From assembly GCA_026770025.1 (NCBI GenBank), contig JAMXDE010000003.1, positions 3,534,001-3,598,000 on the forward strand: a DNA stretch of 64,000 nt, written 5' to 3'. The position numbers and the translations under genes are program-made. A model generated the notes under the pieces. The model had not been told where the DNA came from. It did no database searches and saw only the letters and a list, made by a program, of their open reading frames with translations. Shown here piece after piece: positions 20,322 through 30,422 of this stretch (within the stretch, counting starts at the first letter, position 1; the number at the start of each line of letters is the position of its first letter). The stretch comes from Craspedostauros australis (taxonomy: Eukaryota; Bacillariophyta; Bacillariophyceae; Mastogloiales; Achnanthaceae).

Positions 20322-23300
20322 TCAATCGAAGACTCCATTCTTCAGCTTGCCAACCTTCCCTCCTTCCATCTTGCCCTTCGTGTAGCACTTGGCGAAATGG
20401 TTGTTGGGATACGCCGTCCGCAATTCATCTGCCGACACAACCAGCAACTCCTGGAACAGCGGACCGAGCACTCTCCATGTGCCCTCCGTGCCCACCGACA
20501 GCACGAGCGAACCGACGAAGCATTTGAATGTGAACATGATGCCCTGCGTCTTCCATTTGCTCACTTTCAAATCATGTCCTGCCAACCGCCCGCATGCCAA
20601 GCCAGCATAGCGTGGTCCCACGCTGAGGTGTTGCTGATGCTGTTCGTATCCGTCCGTTTGGCTCGGCCGGTCTGAGCCATGACATTGATTCTTATTATCG
20701 TCATTGGCCGAAGTTTCGCCCAACCCAACAACAGCATCACTCTCATCATCAATATCAACATCAACTTCACCTTCAGCGGCAGCAGCAGCAGCGGCGGTGG
20801 CACCATTGGTAGGAAGACTTTTGCGGCCAAAGTGCAGCTCGACGCGTCTGACGAATTCGTCACGACCACCCGGCAGCATCCACCCGTTGTGCTCTTTCCA
20901 TCTCGCCTGTCCCTTGGCATCGGCCTCATCTATCAATTCGCGGAAGGCCTCGCAATGCTTCCCGGTCCTCCCGACCAAGGTGTCGCCGAAGAGCTCGTTC
21001 TTCACAACGATGTATGTCAACACGTCGTCGTTGATGGCGGCAGTACGAATGAGATTCAGATCGCCGGCCGTGGCATCAGGGTGAAGGCGAAGGATTTCTT
21101 CCGTCATCAGCATCTGAAAGGCGTAGGCGCCGACATGAAAGACAGTATCGCGGAATCGAGCGATCCTCTTGTCAGCTGGCATGTTGCTCTCGCTGCCGCC
21201 ATTACCAGCGCTGTTGCGAATGTATCCGCTTGGATTCTTGTGGATGCGCTTCACACCGTCATCGAGCAGGGCGATGAGAATCAGAAGGCGCGAACGCTTT
21301 CCCTTCAGCTGTCCCAGTATCTTGACGTAATCTCCCTTCCCTTCAATGCCACCGTCACCATCACCGTCACCATCGCCGCCTTGACTCGTCGATTGCAATA
21401 ACGATGACACAACCTCCATTGTATGTTTGTAAGATGCTTTCAACTTTGATGACAGTTCCTTGTCGCAGAGTATGGCGGTGCCCATGTGCACAAGCTGCTC
21501 CTGCCATTTCGAATCAAGATCGAATGGATACCCGTTGGCGAGGCAGCCACTTTTCGCTCGGAACCAGCCTGTCGCAGCCATCCCATCCGCTGCGGCACCG
21601 CCACCCTTGGTCTTGCTCCTCTTGGAGTCATTATGAGAAGGGGGTGCGCCATCGTCGTCCCTGTCGGGTAGCGGTAGAGACAGCAGTTCCATGATGGCGA
21701 TGACCAGATTGTCACCCTTCCAGGATTGCTGCGCTCCGAGCCCGTGTAGGTAGCATGTTCCCAGCAGGCTCTCCGTAATGTCACTCAGCGACTTGTCTTG
21801 GACGACCTGGATCAGATGGCTTCGGCGCTTCTTCTTGCCCATCCTCCTTGTTGGATTCGGGTCTTCGAACTGCGAGTGCCACGGGATGCCACATGCCTTG
21901 ACCAAACGACTGAGACCAAGACGCAGCGCCCCATCGTACAGAGACTTGTTCTTTCCAGCCAGCGACGATAGCTCGGTAAGATCTTCGAAGAGCCATTTGA
22001 ATGAGGAATTCCGTGCGAAGATGTTCATCGCGATGAAGTAACCCAGCACCGCATCACCCAGAAATTCCAACCGCTGGTATCGCAGGAAAGGATACATCGT
22101 CGTGGCTTCGTCCACCAGACTCGGCAACGATCGGAGTCGCGGGTCGTTGGGGTGCGGCTGACGGATGTATCTCGATCGGCTCTCGCCCAGTGCAAGATGC
22201 CCTTGCACCTTGCTTGCCATGGTGTGGAATGATCGACACGCATGCTTGACGGTGATGTCACATTCGATGGATGGCATCATGGCATCCACCAGTCCCAGAC
22301 AGTACAGCATGTCCCGCGGCAAGGGAAATGCTTGCACGAGCTCAGGGACGAGCTGCTGCCGCCGCCCCTTCGGCCTTTGGGTGGTCCGGAATGGATCGAA
22401 TTCGGTTTGCGTTGCCACCATGTCCGCATCGATGAGCTTAAGCGTGGGGAAACTGAGGCGCAGTTTGTGACGTTGCATGATGTACATCTCCGTGGAGATC
22501 AGAAGGTCTTCATTGCCGGCGGTCTCCTTCAGCTTGCGGACGGCCTTGTCGTTCTTTGCATAATGTTCGAGCGGTGCCAGCGCATCACCTTGACTCTGTC
22601 CGTCGACGATGTACACAGTCGATTTCTGTTTTGGAAGCCCCATCAACACAATCCGATTGCGCAACGTATCGAAAGACATTTGAGCAACGTGTCGCGGATA
22701 GAATGAAAGGAAAAGGATGATCGCAATCGGAACGAGCCAGGGAGCTTTGCTCCAGGACAAGTTGTCCACCCAGCTATCCATCGAGATTGTGAAGCACGCG
22801 ATGGTGTGCTGCCGAATCGTGGGACTGCACTCGCACAGAGCCACCAGAAGCATGATGAAGCCGGCGAGAACCAGTGATATGTCGGGCGTCTGTAGCGTTT
22901 TGACGAACGCGGCTTGCTTCAGATAGGGCACCATGCGATTTTCAGATACCTGCACCAACAGATCCCAATCGATCTCAAGATCGTCGTTGACATGGTCATG
23001 ATTCATGTCATCGCTGTCGCTTCGGACCCTGGGGCTACGTCGTGTCTCTACCTTTGCCTTCAACGGCACGAACATGTAGCCGCGGGACAAGGGCGAATAT
23101 GCTTGAGTTGTTCTCTTCTTTGCGGTCTTGCCCGACCTACAAGTAGACTTCAGAGCTGTTATTGCGTATGTTTTGTAGTTCGAGACCCTTTGGTTGAACT
23201 GCTCCAGATGGGCGATGGTATCGTCGCAGGAGGAAAGTGCTGCTGATTGCATGGTACTCACATCTGTCAGCTTGACCGCCTTGAGTTTGCGCATCTCGAC

Positions 23301-25898
23301 GAGATACGGGACCGTGCGCTGATTTGTTCCGTTGCTGCTGCGCCCTGGCGCTATCTTCTGCGCGACATCGAAGCGGCTGAAGTGAATGTCTGTGGAAGGC
23401 ACGATGTCGCTCGCAAAAACAACGCCAAAACGGCTCTCGGGTTGATCCCCATGCTTCATCCAAGGCATAGCGGTCCTGACGCTTGGCTGTGCCAAATGGT
23501 AATCTCGCACGCGCAGCTCATAGAGGTAGAGCACAGGCGTCGCAGATGTGATGCGTTGGGTGGACCATTTTGGGAGCGGGTACACGTACTCGGCCTGTTG
23601 TCCATCGGAATTGCGCAGCTCATCTTTTTCTTTCAGAATTCCTTTGTTGATTTCTTTGTGTGACGGGGGAGAGGAGGCAGCGGCGGGAGTGGGGGCGTCC
23701 GTGGTTGCTGCTTCGATTGTGGTTGGATCAGAGTTCACGGCACCGTTGCCGTTCCCCTTGTCGCCACTGCTGTTGCTGTTGCCTTTGGTGTTCTCGTTCT
23801 TTTTGCTCTTGTTCTTTGCCGCATCATTCTTTTTCTTGGTTGCCGTCTTGGTCTGGGATGTGTTGTTCGCAACGGACACTGACAGCACCGCCTGCCTCAT
23901 TTCGTTGACCGCATCCTGTCTAGCTTCCATCTTGGAGAATGATGGCGCCCCGATCACAACAATATGGTTCGGATGAGCGATCTGAATCGTGCACCGGATC
24001 AATGTTGGACGTGCCTTCCACACCAGATCCTGCGCTGGCGATACGTCCACTGCAGGCTGAGGCGCCTTCGTTTTCTGTGTCCGCTTGCCAGGACGCGGCT
24101 TGCTTGTTTGCGTTGCCTGCGGGAGGACTTCGTGGTAGGATATGGTCGCCTTCCGGATCCCGATCCCGTAGAGATCGTGCACCCACGATGCGAAATGGCG
24201 TCCATCGAGCCGGGACACGTCCGGGAATTGAACGTCCGTGCCTTTGAGGAGAGCGCTGGATGCTTCCTGCTGCGACTCCACCAGTATGACATCGTCGGCG
24301 GATGTTCCCTGGCTGATCGATGCACCGCCCATGATGTTGCGCGAGACGCTGCTTGGCTTGATTGGGGATGTGGCGGCTGTCTTTTTGGCGAGGTTCCAAA
24401 TGTAATCGTGCGGAAACGTGAGGAGCTGGGCCACGGCGGCGCTTCTCTTGGCACCCCGTTTGGTGGTGAAGTACACCTTGCCGTCCGTGTGGAACTGGTA
24501 CTTGCCGATGACTCGCTGCGTGAGTTCTGCCAGATCGTCGGTGGGAAGGTTGCCGAACACCAGGGCGAGGGGCAGCTTGCACGGCACCGTTTCTTTGGAG
24601 ATGGGACAGGTGAAAGTTGTGTGACGCAATACGACGGGCCGGGCTTGGAGCGAGGAAGAATGAAAGCAGTTGGTGACGGTGTTGTAGCCTTTCGTTTGGT
24701 AGTACTCGTGCAAGGTGGAGACCGGATCGACCGTGGCGAAGACGGTGAGGATGCGGAAGGCGTCGCTGGCCGCCTTCTTGACGACATCATCGGCGACGAG
24801 CGGATCCCGCGCAGCCTCCATCTTCTCGAAGGTTGACACAAAAATGTCGTCGACCGATGATCGTTTGGTTGTTTGCTTGGACTTTTCTTCTGCCTTCTCC
24901 TTTGGTGGTTTCTTTGCTTCCTCCTTCGTTTGTTTCATTAACTGTTCCTTGGTGCTATCCTTGGTACTTTCCTTGGTGCTTTCCTTGGTTTGCTGAGACT
25001 TGTGTTGCTTGGCAGGTGGGGCCCCCGTTCTCTGCTGACTCTTTGACTTCTTGCTTGGTGTCTTGGCGGGTTTCTCGGTGGTCGGTGTTTCATTTAACTG
25101 TTCCGTTGCGTTGTCAACAGGTGAATCGGCTGATGGTTTGTCTGGCTGTTGCTCAGTGGACTGTTCGACAGCCTGCGGTCCAGCTGCTTCCTGACGCGGT
25201 TGTTGTGGGACTTGCTTGACAGCGGTGCCATTGACCTGTACGTTTGCCTGTTCGGCTGGCTGCTTCGCCTCTCCTGGTTCATTCGTTTGCTCGGCAGGTT
25301 CCTTGGCTGGTTCCTCAATTGATCGTTCAATTGGTTCCTCGGCCAATTCCTTCGCTACTTCCTGAGCTGCGTGCTTGCTCGGCCCCTTGCCTGTCAATGA
25401 TGATGAATCCGCCGAAGCGCTGCTATTCGTGGGAACCTGAGATGTCTGCTGCGTTGGTTGGACTCCGATGATCTCTGCTTCCACTTTGCGATCTTGTCCA
25501 CTCTGCGGATGCTCAATGGACGGCTCCGCGAGAGGACCACGATTCTCAACTTGACTCTCCTTCACCTCCATCTCCTTGTTGGAGTCGCTGTCCATGGCAT
25601 CTGCACCCTCCCAGTCTGGCAAGGAATCCAATGTGACATCATCGTCGTCGTCGTCGCTGTCGCTTTCCATCTCGAACGTCCCCGACAGCATGACATTAGG
25701 ATCATCATCATCATCATCATCATTGTGTGCCTCAATGAGCGAAGCATCCGAGGATTGGATGACGACCGACTTCACCTGCGCCGCGTTCGTCCTGGCGTGA
25801 TCCTGATTGCTGCTCTCTGCGGTGACCTGGTCCAGTTGTAGCTTGGACGATGCCTTGAACAACGGCAGGGTTGCCAACGCCGTTGCGCGCAGCGACAT
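20322..25898 (-). CDS. Dicer-like RNase III protein (PAZ-like region, one intact RNase III domain)
   Basis: Single exon, 1,858 residues, ATG at 25898. The first 360 residues are disordered and acidic, then Lys/Gln/Glu-rich. Two dsRNA-binding-like segments follow, at about 388-494 (starts PVSTLHEYYQTKGY, ends AKRSAAVAQLL) and about 628-673. A Dicer-type platform/PAZ tail lies at about 1127-1211, ending LVPELVQAFPLP as in Dicers. The first RNase III domain has the signature LEFLGDAVLGY (about 1276-1286) and the distal acidic motif SDITESLLG (about 1371-1379). A second RNase III-like segment (about 1580-1640, HPDATAGDLNLIRTAAIN) has VGAYAF where LGDAVL should be, so its catalytic acids are missing. 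There is no helicase. Two hydrophobic stretches near 1000-1020 and 1050-1065 interrupt the PAZ region. It probably processes dsRNA into small RNAs; activity is inferred. Confidence 0.8.
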   Translation of the reverse strand: MSLRATALATLPLFKASSKLQLDQVTAESSNQDHARTNAAQVKSVVIQSSDASLIEAHNDDDDDDDPNVMLSGTFEMESDSDDDDDDVTLDSLPDWEGADAMDSDSNKEMEVKESQVENRGPLAEPSIEHPQSGQDRKVEAEIIGVQPTQQTSQVPTNSSASADSSSLTGKGPSKHAAQEVAKELAEEPIERSIEEPAKEPAEQTNEPGEAKQPAEQANVQVNGTAVKQVPQQPRQEAAGPQAVEQSTEQQPDKPSADSPVDNATEQLNETPTTEKPAKTPSKKSKSQQRTGAPPAKQHKSQQTKESTKESTKDSTKEQLMKQTKEEAKKPPKEKAEEKSKQTTKRSSVDDIFVSTFEKMEAARDPLVADDVVKKAASDAFRILTVFATVDPVSTLHEYYQTKGYNTVTNCFHSSSLQARPVVLRHTTFTCPISKETVPCKLPLALVFGNLPTDDLAELTQRVIGKYQFHTDGKVYFTTKRGAKRSAAVAQLLTFPHDYIWNLAKKTAATSPIKPSSVSRNIMGGASISQGTSADDVILVESQQEASSALLKGTDVQFPDVSRLDGRHFASWVHDLYGIGIRKATISYHEVLPQATQTSKPRPGKRTQKTKAPQPAVDVSPAQDLVWKARPTLIRCTIQIAHPNHIVVIGAPSFSKMEARQDAVNEMRQAVLSVSVANNTSQTKTATKKKNDAAKNKSKKNENTKGNSNSSGDKGNGNGAVNSDPTTIEAATTDAPTPAAASSPPSHKEINKGILKEKDELRNSDGQQAEYVYPLPKWSTQRITSATPVLYLYELRVRDYHLAQPSVRTAMPWMKHGDQPESRFGVVFASDIVPSTDIHFSRFDVAQKIAPGRSSNGTNQRTVPYLVEMRKLKAVKLTDVSTMQSAALSSCDDTIAHLEQFNQRVSNYKTYAITALKSTCRSGKTAKKRTTQAYSPLSRGYMFVPLKAKVETRRSPRVRSDSDDMNHDHVNDDLEIDWDLLVQVSENRMVPYLKQAAFVKTLQTPDISLVLAGFIMLLVALCECSPTIRQHTIACFTISMDSWVDNLSWSKAPWLVPIAIILFLSFYPRHVAQMSFDTLRNRIVLMGLPKQKSTVYIVDGQSQGDALAPLEHYAKNDKAVRKLKETAGNEDLLISTEMYIMQRHKLRLSFPTLKLIDADMVATQTEFDPFRTTQRPKGRRQQLVPELVQAFPLPRDMLYCLGLVDAMMPSIECDITVKHACRSFHTMASKVQGHLALGESRSRYIRQPHPNDPRLRSLPSLVDEATTMYPFLRYQRLEFLGDAVLGYFIAMNIFARNSSFKWLFEDLTELSSLAGKNKSLYDGALRLGLSRLVKACGIPWHSQFEDPNPTRRMGKKKRRSHLIQVVQDKSLSDITESLLGTCYLHGLGAQQSWKGDNLVIAIMELLSLPLPDRDDDGAPPSHNDSKRSKTKGGGAAADGMAATGWFRAKSGCLANGYPFDLDSKWQEQLVHMGTAILCDKELSSKLKASYKHTMEVVSSLLQSTSQGGDGDGDGDGGIEGKGDYVKILGQLKGKRSRLLILIALLDDGVKRIHKNPSGYIRNSAGNGGSESNMPADKRIARFRDTVFHVGAYAFQMLMTEEILRLHPDATAGDLNLIRTAAINDDVLTYIVVKNELFGDTLVGRTGKHCEAFRELIDEADAKGQARWKEHNGWMLPGGRDEFVRRVELHFGRKSLPTNGATAAAAAAAEGEVDVDIDDESDAVVGLGETSANDDNKNQCHGSDRPSQTDGYEQHQQHLSVGPRYAGLACGRLAGHDLKVSKWKTQGIMFTFKCFVGSLVLSVGTEGTWRVLGPLFQELLVVSADELRTAYPNNHFAKCYTKGKMEGGKVGKLKNGVFD

Positions 25899-26149
25899 GG
25901 TGGGAAGTTGCGCAAGAAGTCAACACGGCCTCTGCGATGACTGTCAAGTTGTTGTTGCAGAGTGGAGGTGAGGTGGCGCAATCAAATGATGGAGGGAGCA
26001 ACAGCAAGAAGGAAGACCAGGAGGAAGACCAGATCGGGTGGGCAGTTCATGACACCACGAGGGGGAGGAAGGATGATCTGCACAGTCGTGCGATGTCCGG
26101 TTCGCACGTGAGGGAAGCCTGCCAAAGAAGAAGCGAATTCCGAAAATGG
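25899..26149. promoter_or_regulatory. Residual promoter region of the Dicer-like gene
   Basis: Only 251 bases separate the Dicer-like start codon from the Copia insertion, whose 4-bp target duplication ATGG is at 26146-26149. No specific promoter element is recognisable. Confidence 0.4.
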
Positions 26150-26323
26150 CAAGTTATTACACGCATGAAACCCAAAAGTGTTGTGAAAGCGTACGAACGC
26201 AGATTATGAGTATTATGGAGACCTTCTTGCACGCTGAGTTACGTGGCTGTTGCTACCTGATTGGTTGACACCTGTGTCCACGTTGTAACGCCGATTTAAC
26301 CGTTTCACATGCATCCTGGTTTG
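26150..26323 (-). repeat. Copia 3' LTR
   Basis: 174 bp, identical to the 5' LTR at 32393-32566. On the coding strand it begins CAAACCAGG and ends TAATAACTTG. Confidence 0.92.
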
Positions 26324-26324
26324 G

Positions 26325-26331
26325 TCCCCTC
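26325..26331 (-). other. Copia polypurine tract
   Basis: On the coding strand GAGGGGA lies two bases before the 3' LTR. This is the expected place and composition for the plus-strand primer. Confidence 0.7.
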
Positions 26332-26495
26332 GATTCGCGGTGGCTATGCTGGCCGTCGTATCGTCTTAGTTTGGTCTGTATTGGGATGTACCTGCTGTAT
26401 GCCCCACGTTTGGACACCACAGGACGCTCAATCCATCGACCATGGCACGTATCCACAGTCGACCACCCGCTGGATGTTGTTGCGCAAAGGAATGA

Positions 26496-29400
26496 TCAGA
26501 AAAGAACCGCTTGAGCTTGTTGCTTCCGTTTTGGTCCTGATTGTGATTTGGTGAGCATATCCGCCAAATTGGATTCTGATGGTTCGAATGATATCACAAG
26601 TATACCCGCAGCGATGCTTTCTCGTACGAAGTGGTAGGCGATGGCATTGGCTTTCTTTCTGAGCTGTGATGCAGGAAGGGATGTGTTATACACCACGCTT
26701 TGGTTGTCCACACGGACATCAGCAGGACCATCGAGTGGAACACCCATCATGCGCAACTTGTATCGCATTCCGATGACGATTTCGGTGGCTACCTTGAGAG
26801 CAGTGAATTCACTGCCGAACGTGGAGGTTTCGATGCTGTTTTGCTTCTTGCTGTACCAAAGAATGGGGGATCGATTCAAATACAATAGAACGCCAGTGCG
26901 AGAGCGTCTCGTGACGCGGTCACCCGCATGGTCAGCGTCGACGAAGCACGTCATTTGCACCTCCTTTCCACGTGGCTTTGGCATGTCGCCCGGTATTTGT
27001 TCTCGGGCGTCAGGGTAGAACTCCGCCCAGTTTGGTTGTGTTGTCATCGGTTTGTCGATATATGCGTCATCAAAAACAAGGCGAGAACGATCGTGAGTCT
27101 TCAAGTATGCAAACATATGAAAGAGGGCATGAAGATGGCCGATGCGAGGCGCGACACAGTATGATGCCATCATGGACGTTTCACAGCATATGTCAATGCG
27201 CCCAAGTTCGACCGTCCATCGTAGAATGCCGATCAATTGTTGGTAGAATGTTGTGTCGTCGGAATCACACAGTTGCGATCCGTCGAGTTCGGGTCGATAT
27301 GCATTCGGTAAAACGCTTGGTGCTTTGGTCTTGAGTCGCCCCTTTCGGTCTGTGAGCCATTTTGTGACTATCTTGAGGGCCGACTTGATGTATGCGTGTG
27401 ATCCCATACTCCATTTCGGACGCGTTGGATCAGCAGTGAGGTGAAAAGGTGCGATGGTAGAACCGAGGTAAGTAGAAGGAGGACCGATGGAGCTGGGTTT
27501 GAGGAAAAAGTGAGAGTCAATCGCATCAAGGATGCGTTGTGGACGTTTGGACACAGCGAGGATGTCATCTGTGTAGACAAGCACGTATTCGTAATATTCT
27601 GACCCATCGCTCGCCACAGCAGGCTTCATCCAGACGTCGCTGTCTGCGCGGCAGGATGTGAAACCCAACGAATCACGTAATGTGTCTGCCAAATGTGACC
27701 TCCACGCCGCCCCGCTGGATTTCAGACCGTATAAGGCTTTGCAGATGATCGCCAGCTTGCCCTGATCCGACCCAAACTCTGGTCCACAACGTGTGTAGAT
27801 GCGCTCTCGGCATGGTGCGTTGAGATACGCGTTCTGTACGTCTGCGGCGAGTATGTCCAGGTCGTTGAGAGCAGCCAGCATGAACGCAATCCGGACGCTC
27901 TCGCGAGATACCACACTCGCGTATGTGATGGAGGCTGGAGGTTCCGTCATATGTCCCCCAGCGACCAATCGAGCCTTTCTGGTGAGATCCACTTTGACGG
28001 CGAAGATCATGTGACATTCCATATACTGATATCCGATGGGATCTGGTGTGTCGGTCTGTTTGATATCGAAGGCAGGTCGTACAGCTTTCATTTCCTTCTC
28101 GATGGCCTTGCGCCATAGATCGGTTCCTGTTGCTGCATCGATGGCAAGAGCATGTCGTACGGAGTTGGGTAGTTCGACACCAAACATTTCGTTCTTCCGG
28201 ACACGCCGTCGTTTGATGGATTGGATGATGCGTTGTCGTTTACGTAGTGTGTAGGGCACCCACCACTTGAAGGCGGGTTCGTTGGTGAGTCGGTTGGCTT
28301 CTGCGTATTCCGCGACACGGACAGGATCTGCTTCTTTGGCATCACGGAGATGGATCCATGATGTCGACCCATCCTTCCAACGGATACACAGCTTCCAGCC
28401 TTTCGTGGATTTAGAGTGAGAAGAAGGAGAAGCAACAGAAGGCAAACGTTGATGATCGACAATCTCGTCCATCAACATGGTTGAGTATCCATCATCATCC
28501 ACACGAGCATATATGTTCTCTGCGATTTGGTTCGCGCTGAACACTTCATAGTGCCCGTCAAGGAATTCGACCTCATACTGAGCAGTGTCAAGCATTGGAT
28601 TGGTATGAGAATGTCCGAGGAGCTGTCCATCAGCATCGCGTTTGCGTTTCTTGACGGTGCCGTATTGCAGTTCGTCCCCTGTTGGCAGCAGGACTTTCGT
28701 TGTGATGTATTTGTCAAATGCTTCGCTGGATACGTCGTCTGGCTCCATGATGGATTCCAGTGGTGCGGTATGTTGCAGGAATGCGATGTCCTCGGCCGTA
28801 TCATCAACATCGTCACCGTCATCTTCGATCACGACGCCTTCCATGCGTTTGTTCCATTTGGATCGTAACGTATTCATGAATTCGGTGCGTTTGTGTTCGA
28901 GGACTTCGTTGTTAGTGTCGTCATGTGAAAGAGGTAGGACAGAGGATTTCGAAACAACGATGCCATTGGCGGTGAGGATATACGAGCACATGGCCTCGCC
29001 AACGGAGTGGCTTGGCCCCAAGTATCGACCGAGTTGCTTGACATTCATCGCCATGTCTTGTGGATTGATGTACCACACAAAATCGAACCACCCGAATTCA
29101 GCAATATGTGATATGTCGGCGGTGTCACCGGATAGGATTGTAGCCGGTGTCTCGCCGTGTAGGTCGTGTATGGAGAGTGCGGTATGGCTTCGTATTTCTG
29201 CACAATACTCGAGACAGTAGTCCCAGAGGTATTCAGGTGTATCGGTGGACGTCATCAGACGACGGTAGTGGCGACGTAGTTCACGGATGGTGGCTTCAGC
29301 CTTGTTCTGGTTGTGGATGTACGCTTCGATGGGGCGTATGGACACCTGTGCTCTTTGTAGTTTGCGTCGGAACTCTCCTGCAACGAGCTCCTTTGCGTTG

Positions 29401-30422
29401 TCTGGAATGAGTGTGTGCGGAATGCCATGGTTGCGAAACAGTTCGTCAAGTGTTAGATGCGCTTGCTTGCGCTCCGCCACAGGGTATACTCGGACCCAGT
29501 GAAACGGAGTACAGTAGATCAATGCAAACTTGTTGCCACGGATGGATTTGGTTTTGGCATGCATGGTGTCAGCATATAGCTGCGTGTTGAGACGACGGTA
29601 TCGCAGCTGGGCAGCGTACGGATTGAGCCGTCGTGTGCCTGATGTATGCTGAAAGTCACGTGTTGCCAGTTGTGTGGTCGCTTGTAGTGTGCGTGTCGCA
29701 GCGTCGACGCCGATACGCCATCGTTTTGCGAGGACGTCTGGTTGAATCGTCGGTCTTCGGTTGGATGTATTGGTACCACGAATGGAACGGATACCCCGAA
29801 CGTCGATGTTGGATGACATGTATGATATGGGTTGCATGGATGCTCGTATCGCATCCTCATCGTCCCCTGAGGACCACTGTTCTGGGTCCCATACAGCATC
29901 CTGTGTCATGACCACATGTATGCAGTCTCGATCCGACTGGACTTCTTGTTGTGTCGGTTTCCTGGTATGGAAGTATGAGATGGTACCCTGTAACCGTAAT
30001 GGGATGTGTAGGTCGTTGTCGGACGCGACCACAGAGTGGTCTTCCGGTTTCCGTTCATTCTCATGTAACATGAGCAATGGAACATCATTAACAACTATGC
30101 CTGCAGCTCGCATTTGGTTCGGGCACAATAACGGATTCACAAGACGAGGAAAGTAGATCGATTGTGGAAAGAAAAGAATGAATGTTTGATATGTAATGGG
30201 GTCGTCATATGCTATCGCGGCGGTGACGATGGGCACGTTGTTGACTTTCCCTAGTGAGTCGATGAAAGGGGTCGCGGTGACTGTCTGATTGGTTGTATGC
30301 ACGATGTAGGCCGTATCACCAAAGCAACAGGTGTCGGCGTGTGAGTCGAGTTCGGCGCGTGGAGTATCCGACGATAACGATTGACCAACAGATGTCACTT
30401 GTCGCTGTTGATCGCGGATTGG
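26496..30422 (-). CDS. Copia Pol polyprotein (protease, integrase, RT, RNase H)
   Basis: About 1,308 residues read from directly after the gag TGA at 30423-30425, in the same frame. No ATG precedes the protease, so expression must come from gag. The aspartic protease motif LDSHADT is encoded at about 30327-30350. Integrase shows the D, D, E series in YADTM (about 29570), LIPDN (about 29400) and NKAEAT (about 29295). Reverse transcriptase has YTDD (27564-27575) where most Copia elements have YVDD. RNase H is marked by DADHAGD and by the final Copia segment with WYSKKQ (about 26830-26940). No frameshift or internal stop occurs, so it could be functional. Confidence 0.93.
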   Translation of the reverse strand, partial: PIRDQQRQVTSVGQSLSSDTPRAELDSHADTCCFGDTAYIVHTTNQTVTATPFIDSLGKVNNVPIVTAAIAYDDPITYQTFILFFPQSIYFPRLVNPLLCPNQMRAAGIVVNDVPLLMLHENERKPEDHSVVASDNDLHIPLRLQGTISYFHTRKPTQQEVQSDRDCIHVVMTQDAVWDPEQWSSGDDEDAIRASMQPISYMSSNIDVRGIRSIRGTNTSNRRPTIQPDVLAKRWRIGVDAATRTLQATTQLATRDFQHTSGTRRLNPYAAQLRYRRLNTQLYADTMHAKTKSIRGNKFALIYCTPFHWVRVYPVAERKQAHLTLDELFRNHGIPHTLIPDNAKELVAGEFRRKLQRAQVSIRPIEAYIHNQNKAEATIRELRRHYRRLMTSTDTPEYLWDYCLEYCAEIRSHTALSIHDLHGETPATILSGDTADISHIAEFGWFDFVWYINPQDMAMNVKQLGRYLGPSHSVGEAMCSYILTANGIVVSKSSVLPLSHDDTNNEVLEHKRTEFMNTLRSKWNKRMEGVVIEDDGDDVDDTAEDIAFLQHTAPLESIMEPDDVSSEAFDKYITTKVLLPTGDELQYGTVKKRKRDADGQLLGHSHTNPMLDTAQYEVEFLDGHYEVFSANQIAENIYARVDDDGYSTMLMDEIVDHQRLPSVASPSSHSKSTKGWKLCIRWKDGSTSWIHLRDAKEADPVRVAEYAEANRLTNEPAFKWWVPYTLRKRQRIIQSIKRRRVRKNEMFGVELPNSVRHALAIDAATGTDLWRKAIEKEMKAVRPAFDIKQTDTPDPIGYQYMECHMIFAVKVDLTRKARLVAGGHMTEPPASITYASVVSRESVRIAFMLAALNDLDILAADVQNAYLNAPCRERIYTRCGPEFGSDQGKLAIICKALYGLKSSGAAWRSHLADTLRDSLGFTSCRADSDVWMKPAVASDGSEYYEYVLVYTDDILAVSKRPQRILDAIDSHFFLKPSSIGPPSTYLGSTIAPFHLTADPTRPKWSMGSHAYIKSALKIVTKWLTDRKGRLKTKAPSVLPNAYRPELDGSQLCDSDDTTFYQQLIGILRWTVELGRIDICCETSMMASYCVAPRIGHLHALFHMFAYLKTHDRSRLVFDDAYIDKPMTTQPNWAEFYPDAREQIPGDMPKPRGKEVQMTCFVDADHAGDRVTRRSRTGVLLYLNRSPILWYSKKQNSIETSTFGSEFTALKVATEIVIGMRYKLRMMGVPLDGPADVRVDNQSVVYNTSLPASQLRKKANAIAYHFVRESIAAGILVISFEPSESNLADMLTKSQSGPKRKQQAQAVLF

